Shown here piece by piece: positions 37,799 to 49,539 of a stretch of DNA of 64,000 bases (its first letter is position 1; every line of letters begins with the position of its first letter). The position numbers and the translations under genes are program-made. The stretch is from Nematostella vectensis. Lineage: Eukaryota; Cnidaria; Anthozoa; Actiniaria; Edwardsiidae. Where the stretch lies: NCBI RefSeq assembly GCF_932526225.1, contig NC_064042.1, positions 15,928,751 to 15,992,750 on the forward strand, written 5' to 3'. A model generated the notes under the pieces. It saw only the letters and a program-made list of their open reading frames with translations, did not search any database and had not been told where the DNA came from.

Positions 37799-40700
37799 AT
37801 GGCCGCCAGTAACTTGGTAAGGGTTTTACAAAGCTATTTACCCTCGGCGAACCGTCCACAGGATTCTATAATTTATGCTCTTCAGAACAAAATGTGCCTA
37901 AATCGCATCAGAAGTGGCTATCACCGTGCACTCTCTCAATTCAACCTTGGCTTTCTCGAAACTCGTGCAAAGTCTTTTTCGTCGCAAGAATTTTTCTTGT
38001 TCAAGACTACCTGGAACTCACTGGCGCTGGTTTCTCTGCTGCAGTAATAACTGGTCGTATTTAACCTCTTTCTGTATTTTATAAGGGAATGAAAGCCGAT
38101 CCGGAGAAGCTGTTCTCGAAGCTAGAGCGCATCGGAAAAGGATCTTTCGGCGAAGTCTTCAAAGGGTAGGAGGATATCTCTGAAACTAGACCTCTCTCGT
38201 CTCATTCCTTTTGACTTGACATTATTTCCATCCCTTCTACAAGTCTTACCTATGATTTCACTTTCTCGCATCTCGGTATAGGATCGATAACCGTACAAAT
38301 GAAGTCGTCGCTATCAAAATTATTGATTTGGAGGAAGCTGAAGACGAAATAGAAGACATCCAACAAGAAATCACCGTTCTTTCCCAGTGCGATAGCCTCT
38401 ATGTAACGAAATACCACGGATCTTACCTAAAAGTGAGTATTCCTTTATCTCAGTACTGCCTATAAAGTTTAATTCTCATTCTATAGACCCTATTCTATGC
38501 ATTAATGAATTTGATCATGTTGTTTATAAGGAGGGGAAGGGCTGTATACTTTAGTGTTCCTGTGTTTGTTTTCTAATCCTGTATCAACTCTTGTCGACTA
38601 AATATCACAGGATTGTAAATTCGTGGGATATTTGGATTCGTTGATTTATTCATAAGATATATTTTAAAAATTGCTATGGAATCAATGACGAGGCCTATCA
38701 AAACACATCATTATTGCCGAGACGGAAAAGGATGGGCGAGAAAACCACTATTCAAATTCGCTCACCATTTATTAATATTTTTAGCAAATTAACGGAATCT
38801 TTATGTAGTTGCATCCTCATGCAATTTATTGCATTTTTAAGCCTTGATAAAGAGGATTGTACAAAAATGCTCAACCACTATATGCATAAAATCCAGCAGT
38901 TGCTATTAGCGGTCCATGTTCGCTCATATAGGACGAGCGTGTAGGAGTATGGATTGTGTATGTTACTTGTAGTTGTTGCTATTCACCTCAAGGCCTTCAG
39001 GTCGGTCGTGTAGTTGTGACATAGATACGATACCAAGTAAGGAAGTGCTTCAATAGATAATGAATTATTCATTCTGCAATTGATCTCAACTATTACTTAA
39101 TTGTCTAGCCTCTTAGAAAGTTTTGTAAAGTTTGTTCGATGACATCACTGCTCAAAATTGTTTCTGTGTTGTGCCTAATTGCCCTTCTCTAAGATCACAT
39201 TATTCCCATTGTAGAAACAATTCAAATCCCCCATCCATGACATTGTTACACTCTTGTGTTACTATAGATTTTTCTGTTTTGGATATGAGCCCAGATTAGT
39301 CCAAAGGATGTATCACAATTTATTATTTGAATGAGTTTTTTTTAAATATTATTCACTTTAACACCTTTTCTAAGGGCACTATATTTATAGTTGTGTCATC
39401 AGATTGAGGAAAATATTTAGAGAAGCTGACAGCTATCAGACTTGATGAATGATTAAGAATAAATAAGAATATAAAATTGCTCTAAATCTTAAGTACATAC
39501 AAGGGCAACTTCAAGTCTAACGGGCTAGAGGAGAAATTTAAATATTGTTCATGATTCCCTTGCTTCTTTGATAATGTCTGTTTGCATTCCTAAAATCAAC
39601 ATTTGAAAGATGAAGAAAAGTTTGTCTAAATTCTTTAATTGTTGCTGTGATAAATGCCAATTTAAAAGATGTGTGTATTACAACTTGTAAAAAAATATGT
39701 TAAAAAAAAACAGTTAAGAGTGAACAACTATTTGCCATGAATAGCTTATTATTCTAATTTTGGTCATTATTTCTATCTTTTTCTTTGTTTTCTTCTTTGC
39801 TTCATAGTTGTAGTGAAGCTAGTAGAAGTGGGTGAATGTCTTATTTGTTGAGATTTCCTGAGAATACTTATCAAAGTTTTCTTTCAAGGCTGGCAGGTGG
39901 CAAGATTTACATTGTCTTACTTGCATTTGCTGTATTCTTTATCAGAAGAAAAATATTAGTTTGATTGGTCATATAGATGGGTTTGATACAACAGAGTGCT
40001 GTAGGAAGTTAAGCTTCAATTCCTCTTTAAATCAAGACAATGTAGTTTATTATTTTCAATTTTAATTTTTTTTTTATTCCAGGGAACTAAGCTATGGATT
40101 ATTATGGAGTATCTGGGTGGTGGATCCGCCCTGGACTTGGTGAGTCAGGTTTTTTTAAATGTCATTCTAAAAGTTCTAGAGAGAAAAATTATCATTTAAT
40201 CTGTATTCCTTTAGATACCGTTATATTTTTGGTGAGTTTTTATTTTTACTGACACAGTTATAATATGCAGTAAACAGAATGAAGGACCCTGTACATGATC
40301 AATATACACTTTGTTGACGAAACAACCTATATTTCTTTATCATTTATTTTAATATTTGGCCTCATAAATATCTGCTCTTAAATTGATTCCAATTTCCACT
40401 GAGCATTTACATTACTCAACAGCCTTGCTGTCTACCATTTCTTCCATTATTTGCTGTGTGGTCAAATTAGCAGCTATCTCTAATTTCAATCAGGACAAAT
40501 TGATTCTTGATTAAAAATTTGTATCACAAATTAAATAACTATCTCCCACTAAGACAAAGCTGGACCCATCCATTCCTTAAGCAATTAACTGCATTGCTTA
40601 CTTTATTTGCCAGATGAAAGCTGGGAACATAGAGGAATTTTACATAGCTACTATTCTAAGAGAGGTCTTGAAAGGCCTTGATTATTTACATACAGAGAAG

Positions 40701-43700
40701 AAACTACACAGAGACATTAAAGGTACCATGGCAACAACATTAGATGTTGGATATGCGTACATGTGGCACATACTTTATGGGCTGTACAGTAGATAGATGC
40801 CGGGGAATAAGTAAGACAGCAGATTCAATGATATTCAATCCAGTGTGTATTTTAGGAAAAGTGGCTTTGATGTGCCAAGAGGCTTAAAAGCCTATCTTGA
40901 TTACATTGGCTCAGCCCTTATCAGGGCCATTTGATGAGTAGCATTTTAAAGCCCACAATATTACTACTCAAGTGTACTTGATATACACTTTTGTGTCTGG
41001 TCCTTTACAAAAAAATTATTGCTATTTATGTAATAAAAAAATTTCTTTCATTCAACTAAAAATGTAGAAAATTTTCTGCAGATACTTCAATATTTTGCAC
41101 AACTGGGTTTGTTTACTTTCTCTCAATCTTGCCATTTTTTAACATTTTAGATGGCTTTTTCCTTCTGTTTTTATGTCAATAAAAAGTGCAACAAAATTGA
41201 TGCACAAAAACCTAAATGTTCACACTAAACAAACCTGAAATAAAAAAGCAGGTCTCATATTCTCATTAAACCTTGGGTGTTACTCATCAACACAATTCAT
41301 ATGCTAAAACCTTGGGTGTTACTCATCAACACAATTCATATGCCAGGTTACAGCAAGGGGCACCGTGCTCCATTCACGGCGTATAATGCACACTTTTTTA
41401 CTTCCAAAATGACCTCGAAAAACGGGGTGTGCTTTATACTCGGAACCCATTGTTCTCAGTATAATAAAAAGTGTAAATCAATAAGAAAATATGGTGATCC
41501 CATTGTAGGTGAGAAGCAGTCACAAAATCTCTTAAAAATAACATAGTAAAAGGTATTCCAAATGAAAAATATCTTTAATTTCCTGATCATGTGTTTTGTA
41601 AGGAAATAAGCCCAACAACTTGCTAGAAAAACAGCAATTATTTATGCTCCCTTCCTTCCGTGATTTTCTTGTTGTCCGCCATGTTGGAATTTACTCGACT
41701 CAGTCTCTTTGCAACTCTTTGTTTGGAATACCTTTTACTATGTTATTTTAAGAGATTTGGTGACTGCTTCTCACCTACAATGTTTCTCATTTTCTTTTTT
41801 TTTTCTTGGAGTTGCATATTATATGCGGGTTTTCAAATATTTTTTTTGAAAAAGGCCTTGAAATTTGGGTGCGGATTACACACAGGTGTGCATTATACAC
41901 CGGTTAATACAGTATATTTGTTTGTTGCTAGTTATGTAGTTAGAACCTGGAAACCCTTGGAGCAAAGACAACCAGGCGGCTCAAATCACAATAGAACCAG
42001 TAATCAAATCTCGGAAGCAAAGGCCCTATAAAGATCCCCATGTCACCTATTGCTGTATTACTTGTCCTTATATACTTGTTGTCATTTTCAGCTGCTAATG
42101 TGCTGATGTCAGAGACTGGTGATGTCAAGTTGGCAGACTTTGGTGTGGCCGGCCAGCTAACAGACACCTTAAACAAGAGGAACACATTTGTTGGAACACC
42201 CTTCTGGATGGCCCCTGAAGTTATCAAACAGTCTGCATATGATTCCAAGGTATTTGTGCTATCATTAGAAAATGATGATGATAATTTTATAATCAGTTTG
42301 TAAATACATGAACATCACCTCCCTCGGATTTTTGCCTTTTCTTCTGGTCTACAGTTCTCCCATCTCCTGTGTAAAAAAAAAAACACTATAAGCAGGTGGA
42401 AAAATGTGATTGATGATGTTTGAATCTCTAATTTTAATTGTACCAAGGATGGTGTTCTGGTGAATAGGGGGCAAATCCATGTCTTTATTCTCTTCCCTTT
42501 ACTATTAGCTACATAGAATGGATCTGATAAAGAGATTTGTTTTGCTAATATTTTTCCATTTCTTTTTAGGCTGATATTTGGTCTTTAGGAATCACAGCAA
42601 TAGAGTTAGCCAAGGGGGAGCCCCCCAACTCTGACCTGCACCCCATGCGTGTCCTCTTCCTGATCCCTAAGAACAACCCCCCTGAGCTGACAGGCAACTT
42701 TAGCAAGGCTTTCAAGGAATTTGTCTCACTCTGCTTGAACAAGGATCCAAATGATGTGAGTTTTTATGATAACAATTAGCTAAGAAAAAGTCTGTTTCCA
42801 ATGGTATCATTACAGTGATGCTGTGTTTTTGTGTATTGTAGAAACAAATGGGCTGTATTATTACTGACGAAATCCTAAATTAACATTTTTACCAATGCAG
42901 CCCACTTGTTTCAATATGATTTTTTGAAAAAAAAAATTATAAGAGAATATGTCTTAAGCATCAATTGCATGAAAAATACTTTTTTTCAAAATTATGTTTA
43001 ATCTATGTAGTAATCGTCCCGTCCTATTGAAATTTTTCTACAGAGACCTACTGCAAAAGAGTTGCTCAAGCATCGTTTTATCAAGACAGCCAAGAAAAAT
43101 GCTTACTTAGTTGAATTAATAGAGAGACATAAGAAGTGGAAGCAGAATAACCACGATGATGATGATAGCAGTTCAGGGGATGATAGCGATGGGTAGGACC
43201 AAGTTTCTTGTAGATGGGAGAATTTCACCATCTTTTGGGTGATTGTTCAAACTTCACACTCGCATTCTAAACAACAGAATTCCATCTCATGCTTTTTGAC
43301 CTTAAACAAATGGAATGATCTCATCTGAAATGATCTCCTTTGCACAATCTTCCAAGCAAAAACATACTAAGTGTTTGGAAGTTATTTTAGCGTATGATAT
43401 AATGAAATGATCTTGTCTGCACAATCTTCCAAACAAAAACTTACAAAGTGTTTTGGCATATATTTTATCATAGCAGTAGCATGACTTGTTCCATGCACAC
43501 TACAAACATTGACTGTTACTTGCTCTATTTTAGTGATAATGATGATAACAGCATGGATTGGGACTTCAACACATTTAAGGGGCCTAAAAATATGCCTAAC
43601 TTCAAGGACTCTGCAAAGAATGGAGAAGTGTCATCTTCAGACAGAACTATGCAGTCTGTGAGTAACTTTTAAATAAAATCATCTTCAAGCAATGATTTGT

Positions 43701-44638
43701 TAATGGTGGTGATTGTGATGATGGTGGTGGTGATGATGATAATGGTGATGGTGATGACCATGACGACGATTATCTTGATGATGGTAATGGAAATGATGAT
43801 GGTGGTGGTTGTGATCATGGTGATGATAAAAATAAATTATGATGATGGTTAGTATTATAAAGATGATGATGATGATTACACTGTGGTTCATAGTTATAGC
43901 TACAATGACAATAATTAATTAAGTAATGGTGATAAGTTGTTTGTTGAATGATTATATGATTGGTAATAAAGATAAGAATGTTGTCGAAATAAGTGATGCA
44001 AATATCCTATTTGAATTGTAACATGCTAATTGAATTAAACTTTTCTTCGATTAGGAGCAGACATCCAAGCCTAAGCGCCCTGTCTCTCGGTGTTTAAATA
44101 ATGTTCTAGTACCGGTCCTAACAGAGGTAAGAATACATGGCCGATAAAATGGTTCCTAGTGATTTTTTGTTCTAAATTACCCCACCTTTTACATTTCAGC
44201 TTGCCACTAAATATGGTTCGCAAGGCAAGGTTGTTCAGGAGCTTCAAGAAATTTTCCTCTCGGCAGAAAATGACATGCCTGGATTTTGTGACACTGTGGT
44301 AGAAAGAATAGTAAAACGCATCAAAAGGTAAGAGACCCACAAAATATAAGAAGGTTTACTATGTCAGATTACACCTTAGTAGAAAGAACAGTTAAACGCA
44401 TCAAAAGGTAAGAGACACAAAATATAATGAGGTTTACTATGTTAGATTACACCGTAGAAGAAAGAATACAAAATACAAAACCTGGGTTTTTTTGCTCAAA
44501 CTTGGTATTTCTGACCTGTTACATTGAGTTTGTGGTTTTTCTGAGATCTTTTGTCCAAAACCAGGAGACTTGTTTAGGTACCTGTGTAGCCCACCATCTC
44601 ATGGTATTTATCTTGACTTTTTTTGCAGCCCAACATAG
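37799..44638 (+). CDS. STE20-family kinase, GCK-III group (STK24/STK25/STK26, MST3/YSK1/MST4)
   Basis: Ser/Thr kinase of the STRIPAK-linked GCK-III group, acting at the Golgi and in polarity and junction control. Twelve in-phase exons: 37799-37816, 38086-38165, 38282-38432, 40083-40139, 40614-40722, 42092-42249, 42570-42755, 43044-43192, 43534-43657, 44055-44126, 44200-44327, 44629-44638; 413 residues plus TAG. Kinase domain complete: glycine loop [14 protein letters not shown] lysine, LHRDIK catalytic loop, ADFGVAG, and the STE20 signature [11 protein letters not shown]. The acidic linker ([14 protein letters not shown]) follows, then a C-terminal helical region ([19 protein letters not shown]) matching the part that binds CCM3/PDCD10 in vertebrate members. 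Vertebrates have three paralogues; this single gene cannot be assigned to one. The last exon adds only three codons. Exon 11's end is tandemly duplicated downstream. Introns 3 and 5 (over 1 kb) hold no other gene. Confidence 0.95.
41376..41903. mobile_element. Nonautonomous DNA transposon-like element with internal palindrome
   Basis: Ends are inverted: CGGCGTATAATGCACAC at 41377 and GTGTGCATTATACACCGG at about 41886-41903. Inside, ~60 bp around 41505-41563 (GTGAGAAGCAGTCACAAAAT) recur inverted at 41724-41783. It lies in kinase intron 5. Upstream at about 41265-41341 a ~40-bp sequence (CCTTGGGTGTTACTCATCAA) is directly duplicated. No transposase ORF. Confidence 0.6.
43700..43880. repeat. Imperfect (GATGGT/GATGAT) microsatellite
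   Basis: Degenerate trinucleotide-type repeat in kinase intron 9. It gives a His-rich minus-strand ORF that is not a gene. Confidence 0.9.
44299..44470 (+). repeat. ~80-bp tandem duplication of kinase exon 11 end plus donor
   Basis: GTAGAAAGAATAGT at 44299 (exon 11) recurs at 44379 and partly at 44454. Copy 2 reproduces the coding tail (AAACGCATCAAAAG) and the donor GTAAGAG with few changes. The true exon end is 44327 and the duplicate donor is at about 44408. Confidence 0.9.
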
Positions 44639-46121
44639 CGAACTTACTCTTCAAGTTGTCTGTTGAACTACGGGTTGCTTCGGGTGATTGGCCAAGCCCA
44701 GGAAGTTTGGTGCTATTTACTTGCTGGAAAAGCAGACGGGAAAAGTGCAACTCTGAGATGAATTCCCAGAACTTACACATCTCCAAAATAGCTCAGTCTC
44801 AACTTAAGTCCCCTTAAATTGACCTTTAGGCCCTTATTTTAGCCCTTACTAAAACAGAAGTTGTGCTAGATTTAGTGAGACTTTGAGAATGATTTGAGGT
44901 ATCTAGAACTGGGTCAAAAGGTACCGGTTAATAGGTGTTCTATGTCTGCAGTCGTTTTGACAGATAATTTCTCTCAGGAGCTTGTGTCTTATCGCCATAG
45001 TTTGCAAAGAATTCATGTAATATACAGATGATTTGGAAATGTGAACTCAGACGATTGTTTTGTATAAGAAAGACTACCTATTTCATATGTTTTACAAAGG
45101 CTTTTGTATATAATATAACACTTAACAAATAACAACATGACATTTATTCTAGCAACATGCACAAAAAGTAATTTAACCTTTTCTTTTGCAATAATTAACT
45201 ACGCCTAGTACAACTTTCTTGTAAATGATTGCAGTTCAGTAAAATATGCAGTGGTACTGCATAAGTCTCTGAATCATTTGGAAAATACTCCAACCCCAAA
45301 AAACCTGTCTTGGCCGCCAGGGGGCGCTTAATATGTGCCACTGTAGTCTTTGATGTTACATTTTTAAAATGGCATTTTATACCAGTGTGATTAAGCAGAT
45401 TAATCCCTGATCTCCGTGTGGGGATGCAAAAGTATCCTGTAGAGGAGGCGCTTAATTATTGCTACTCCATTATGGCTGCCTAACCTTGCCATATTGTAAA
45501 TAATATGTCTGTAATTTAACGTAGTGCACTTTTTATCTATAGCTCAAATTATGTCCGAAATTAGAGCCGTTTAACTTTATCAGTGAAACGCAAACTAACA
45601 TTTTAGCTCCATATTGAGGACCTCTATTCAGCGGACATCATTTTTATAGTAGACACTTCAGGTCGTGATGTCCGATAAATGGGGGTCCCCCTGTAATAAG
45701 AATGTGCTGAGGGGAAAGATGAAAGACGGGCAAAATAGACAATTGTGGAGACCTGTGTCAGTATCTTTGCTACTTAGCCGCCACTGGTCACGTTGAAATA
45801 CTTTAAGTTAGCTACAGTGAAGTGCAAAATGTTGCCACTAGGATTGCTGTTTGGCTCATTTTGGATTTTATTGTGCATGCTGTTGACCCTATCAGTAAAA
45901 ACATTTTTGGGGGAGCTTGAAAACCAGTGTTTCTAGAAAAGCCTCAACCTCACGCTCTTGATATGTATTCTACTGTATGTTCATAAATCAGTTTACCACT
46001 CATAATAAAATACGTCACTTTGGAGTTTGATTTTAGAGAAATTGTGACAGATACTATTCCATTTGAAACTTCCTCTTGGTGAATTGCGCTTGCTGCAATT
46101 TTCAACGCTTACATCTTTTTT
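44639..46121. other. Kinase 3' UTR and intergenic sequence up to the viral element
   Basis: No further gene recognised. AATAAA-type signals occur near 46004. A CTCF-like 15-mer is at 45314-45328 (see findings). The left flank of the element contains GCTTACATCT (46107-46116), which also occurs just outside its right end (57999-58008). Confidence 0.5.
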
Positions 46122-46127
46122 ATCTTG
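46122..46127. other. Target-site duplication, left copy (right copy 57994-57999)
   Basis: ATCTTG precedes the G-run of the left terminus and follows the C-run of the right terminus. One G may be shared with the homopolymer, so the duplication is 5 or 6 bp. Confidence 0.85.
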
Positions 46128-46593
46128 GGGGGGGGGACTAAGTTTTTTCATAGACACCGGGGACCCCTTCGCGTAGAAAAGGAATTAGCAATTGTTAATC
46201 TACGTCGGGCGGGGTTCTGGTAGATAAACAATTGGCAATTGTTAATCTACGTCGGGCGGGGTCCGGGTAGAAAAGAAATTGGCAACGTCGGGCGGGGGCT
46301 TTCATAGAAATGGGGATAACCCGCGCCCCCAAGCCCGTTCTTCGTATGCCCCCAGCGGTTCGCGCGGCATACCCAACGCCTGGGGTATACCGTCTGAGGG
46401 CCTCCGCTTCCTTCGGTCCTCCGCGCCACTGCATGCAGCAGGCTCATCCTGGTGTCCCGCCTCCTCGCCCCCCGGAGCGCCTAGCGCGCGCCGGGCGGCG
46501 CGATAACAGTGCGGCTGGCCCCCCAGCGCTTCGCGCGGTAACCATGTGGGAACCTTGCAATTAGACCCCCGTCTGTCCTGTAGTATACCGAGC
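46128..46593 (+). repeat. Left terminal inverted repeat of the viral element
   Basis: Matches the reverse complement of 57515-57993 at about 95% by eye, ending at GTAGTATACCGAGC in both copies. Differences include a GCGCC-repeat expansion in the right copy. Within it, three direct copies of a ~45-50 bp module (…TTAATCTACGTCGGGCGGGG…; the third is shortened) lie at about 46177-46300. Confidence 0.93.
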
Positions 46594-46612
46594 ATTGGAT
46601 TGGACCGCCACC

Positions 46613-47347
46613 CTACGGAGCGAGGAATAACCGTTTTTCGGCCGTAAATTCGAAGCCGCTAGCGTGGCGTTTAAACCTGAGTTTTACTCGAACACCTCGC
46701 TCCCGAACTCTTCGCGAATTTCTCGCAGCCTCTTTTTCACCTTTTCGCGTGTCCCCAGGGACTTTCTCGGGGGCCCTTTCTTGCTTTTTTTTGTCACGCG
46801 AAGCGAGGCCGTGTCGAGCTCTGATAGCGGCTTTGAGCGCGTAGTATCTCTCTTGTTCCCGAAGTATTAGCCGAAACTCTTCGTCTGAGATATGCCCGTC
46901 TTGCAGAGCCTTAGAGACCAGCTCGCTGATCGAGTTTTTCTTACTCTCCGCTAAAACCATCGTGTCTTCGTGTTTAGCCACCTTGCTCGTAAGACCCCTA
47001 GAGACTATCCCTGCGCCTACGCACACGACACCGACCAGCCCAGCGACCCCTGCCAGCGGACCGCCGATCAGAACCCCCATCCTACTAAAAAAGACCCCTA
47101 CCCCGGCGCTGGAAAGCGCCCCTGCAGCGATGCCGGATGCCACAGACACAGCATGGGTAATGGCAAAGGCGCGCTTATACTTTTTCCGCACCTGTCGATG
47201 ATACGTTATCTCGTTGTCTAGAACCGCCTGAGTGTCACATATTTTCTGGAGTCGGAAGCTTCGCACGTCGCTGCCGACGCCCTGCGTCGCGTGCATACTG
47301 GGAAGCGAGTGGTATATGACACCACCGCTAACGTCGCTATTTGCCAT
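46613..47347 (-). CDS. Conserved element protein with a hydrophobic core, 244 aa
   Basis: An intact frame from an ATG at 47347 to a stop 20 bp inside the left repeat. The N-terminal ~75 residues are soluble. A long Ala/Gly/Val-rich stretch (about residues 66-113, THAVSVASGIAAGALSSAGV and onward) could form two membrane helices with small residues. Then a charged alpha-helical region containing ISDEEFRLILREQERYYALK, and a Lys/Arg-rich tail. It resembles uncharacterised proteins I recall from cnidarian genomes beside the next gene. Its role is unknown; a virion membrane or internal protein is a guess. Sixteen bases separate it from the upstream gene, so the two are probably cotranscribed. Confidence 0.75.
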   Translation of the reverse strand: MANSDVSGGVIYHSLPSMHATQGVGSDVRSFRLQKICDTQAVLDNEITYHRQVRKKYKRAFAITHAVSVASGIAAGALSSAGVGVFFSRMGVLIGGPLAGVAGLVGVVCVGAGIVSRGLTSKVAKHEDTMVLAESKKNSISELVSKALQDGHISDEEFRLILREQERYYALKAAIRARHGLASRDKKKQERAPEKVPGDTRKGEKEAARNSRRVRERGVRVKLRFKRHASGFEFTAEKRLFLAP

Positions 47348-47363
47348 GTTTGTTATGTCGGAA

Positions 47364-48041
47364 CTAGGTCAGCTCTAATACGAGGCGAATAGGCTTGCCC
47401 TTAAAGTCCACCCGTCTACCGCAGTCATCCCTGATCCATATTTGGATACTCGAGACAAACTCAGAGGAAGATGCTGCGACACAAACGGGGATGTCTGGTA
47501 TATAGACGACTTTCTCGTGCGGTCTCCCGCGGGTTTCTAGGCAAGCGAGAACGTTTGAAGGCTCGCCTAAGGAGAGGCATTGCGTGCGATCTACGATATC
47601 GCAGCAGATGTAGAGGGCCTCTATTTTCGGCAAAGCCACCTTAAGTGGGGGTCCCTCCAAGGGCAGTGCAAGGCCCCGCTCCCCCAACTGATTGTCTTTA
47701 GCCTCTAGGCCAAATAGTGCGCAAAGCTCGGCATTCAGGGATGCAACGCCATTGGACATAAACGCGATTATCCCGGTGATGGGATCCAGCTTCGCGGTCA
47801 GAATATTGCTTTCAGCGCGGTTGATCGTTTCCACGATGGACTCGGCCTTGTGGTGCCCGGCTGGCAGGGTAGCGATGGGTGGGAGGGCGGATATAGTTGT
47901 TATCTGATGCTCCCGCTCGAGATTATACCAGCTGTTAAACAGCGAGCACTGCCGGAGCGCCACGAAGCGTGGGTGCCTTATCGGCCGCTCGAAGTAGAGC
48001 GTCTGTTCGCCTTTGGTGAGCATAATATGTAGGACCACCAT
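47364..48041 (-). CDS. Candidate minor capsid (penton-like) structural protein, ~225 aa
   Basis: Open frame, start at ATG 48041 (MVVLHIML). Predicted mostly beta: alternating hydrophobic strands throughout, an N-terminal segment of the FERPI…R…LRQCSLFNSWYNL kind, and a C-terminal strand pair of the form WIRDDCGRRVDFKGKPIRL. Paired D-x-x-G-x-x-[IV]-D-[FL]-x-G near the C-terminus is a pattern I associate with jelly-roll minor capsid/penton proteins of Polinton-type viruses. The length (~225 aa) suits a single jelly roll. No stop or frameshift. Divergent from the structural gene that starts at 48105, with 63 bp between, suggesting a shared promoter. Function is inferred, not proven. Confidence 0.6.
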   Translation of the reverse strand: MVVLHIMLTKGEQTLYFERPIRHPRFVALRQCSLFNSWYNLEREHQITTISALPPIATLPAGHHKAESIVETINRAESNILTAKLDPITGIIAFMSNGVASLNAELCALFGLEAKDNQLGERGLALPLEGPPLKVALPKIEALYICCDIVDRTQCLSLGEPSNVLACLETRGRPHEKVVYIPDIPVCVAASSSEFVSSIQIWIRDDCGRRVDFKGKPIRLVLELT

Positions 48042-48104
48042 TGTGTTGAACACAGCCCGCCTTCGTGTTTAATAGGACTGAGCATAGATTGGGAAGGCTG
48101 GCGG

Positions 48105-49539
48105 ATGCTGAACGAGGAGGCGAAAGGGGCGGGAGAGGCGAAAAATGCGGCAACTGCGGCAGGAGCCTCTATAGCCGAACATATCAAACACGCTATAGCC
48201 GAACAAATCAAACACGCAAAATCCGGTTTTCCTCTGACCCTCGGGTAAAAGCTGCTCTACGCCGTGCCCGCGACCCCCGTGGAGAGCACGGCCTCAGACA
48301 TCAAATCGTTCACGACTAGGGTCCGAGACATATTCAAAGAGACAGTAGTCACGCACAAGTCCGCCAAGGAGTCTCGCCGGTGGCTATCGGAGCCTTCCTA
48401 TGGGTGCTGGCCACAGCAACTCAACATTGCGGTCTAGTGCGCAACCGCCGGATGCGGGGTGTCCCTAACCGACCCCGCTTTCGCCACGCTGCCCTCTGTC
48501 ATCAGGGGATTTCTAAGGTTTCACGTCTACTTTACCACGCGGAGAAAATTCTACGAGCTCGGCGCCCCCCTGCCTGGCGACAGCCCGTTCACGCAAAAAG
48601 ATAACCACTACAAGAAAGCCGCTTTCGAGCGTCTATGCATAGAGTTCGGTCTGCCGCGTAAGCCGGACTTCCGATGGAAAGGCGGGCGGAACCACGGGCT
48701 AGGCGTTGTGTTTGTGTTCTACCCGGGGGAGGGGTATTGCAACGTGCACGTGATCCGTGGCTACGACACTGCGGCGGACGAGTACCCGAGCCACCTCAAT
48801 CTGTTTAGCGACGAAGGTGGGACGTACAATAGTGGGAAGCAGGTGGGTTTCATACGCAACGACGACCACGAGGGGTGTGCAATATAGCTGGTTTGCGCCT
48901 CCCAAAGTTGAGGGGCCGACAAAAGCAGGGCTAGGAAGACTCGATCGCTCGGTCGAAGCGTTCGTCTACACAGTGCTTGGCGCGCAGGTGAACGTCCGTT
49001 TCTCTATCGCGGGGGCCGGCGGACCGGCCATAGAGGCGCAGGCGGAGTTCACGAAGCTGCTTGAAGACGCGATCGTAGAAAACGACGTCGCTCAAAGCGT
49101 GCAAAGGTACCAGTTAGCCGTGCAGGAGGCCAAGGTGAGACTGAGTCTTGCGGTCGCACCAGGAGTGTGGCTGATGCCGAGCGATCTGGTGATAAACACG
49201 CAAAGCGTCGAGGGCTACAACAATAAACTGCAGAAAGCCACAGACTCCATGACGCTCGGCGCAAACGTGATCAACACCGAGACAAAGCCAGTCGGTGCTC
49301 ATAACATGGCCGGTGGGCATCCTAGGGTGCAACACGTGACTAATCCGAGGATTGACAGCGAGGTGCGAAGCAAGGCTTTCGCACCTGCGAAAGTGCACGC
49401 AGAGGGCGCGGCGCCGACCCCCTCTTCGCGTATGCGCAGCATGACATCGCCCGGACCGGGCGAAAAAAGTGACCACACCGCCCTCAAGGCAGGGTTGTCG
49501 GCACTCGCGGTGGCCGCGGCGTATTACTTGTTCCGATGA
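48105..49539 (+). pseudogene. Large structural-type element gene, broken by stops and a frameshift
   Basis: About 478 codons once intact. The reading frame starts at ATG 48105 with an Ala-rich helix (IAEHIKHAIAEQIKHAKSGF), meets an in-frame TAA at 48246 and TAG at 48435, continues open as a Phe/Tyr-rich domain (VIRGFLRFHVYFTTRRKFYE…DNHYKKAAFERLCIEFGL) to about 48880, then shifts frame near 48880-48890 and runs to 49539. The distal part contains GLGRLDRSVEAFVYTVLGAQ, a helical region, and a hydrophobic C-terminal anchor (LKAGLSALAVAAAYYLF). I recall this as a conserved but unnamed gene in related cnidarian elements. No enzymatic motif. The C-terminal membrane segment and its position between two candidate capsid genes suggest a virion component. 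Confidence 0.7.

Noticed and set aside
43700-43891. His-rich minus-strand ORF
   Set aside because: Translation of a GATGGT-type microsatellite.
46195-46595. Short ORFs within the left and right terminal inverted repeats
   Set aside because: They occur in both copies of a non-coding repeat on both strands and have no conserved features.
48757-48884. N-terminal part of the plus-strand ORF that starts at 48757
   Set aside because: Up to about 48884 it is an out-of-frame shadow of the structural gene; only the part after the frameshift is genuine.
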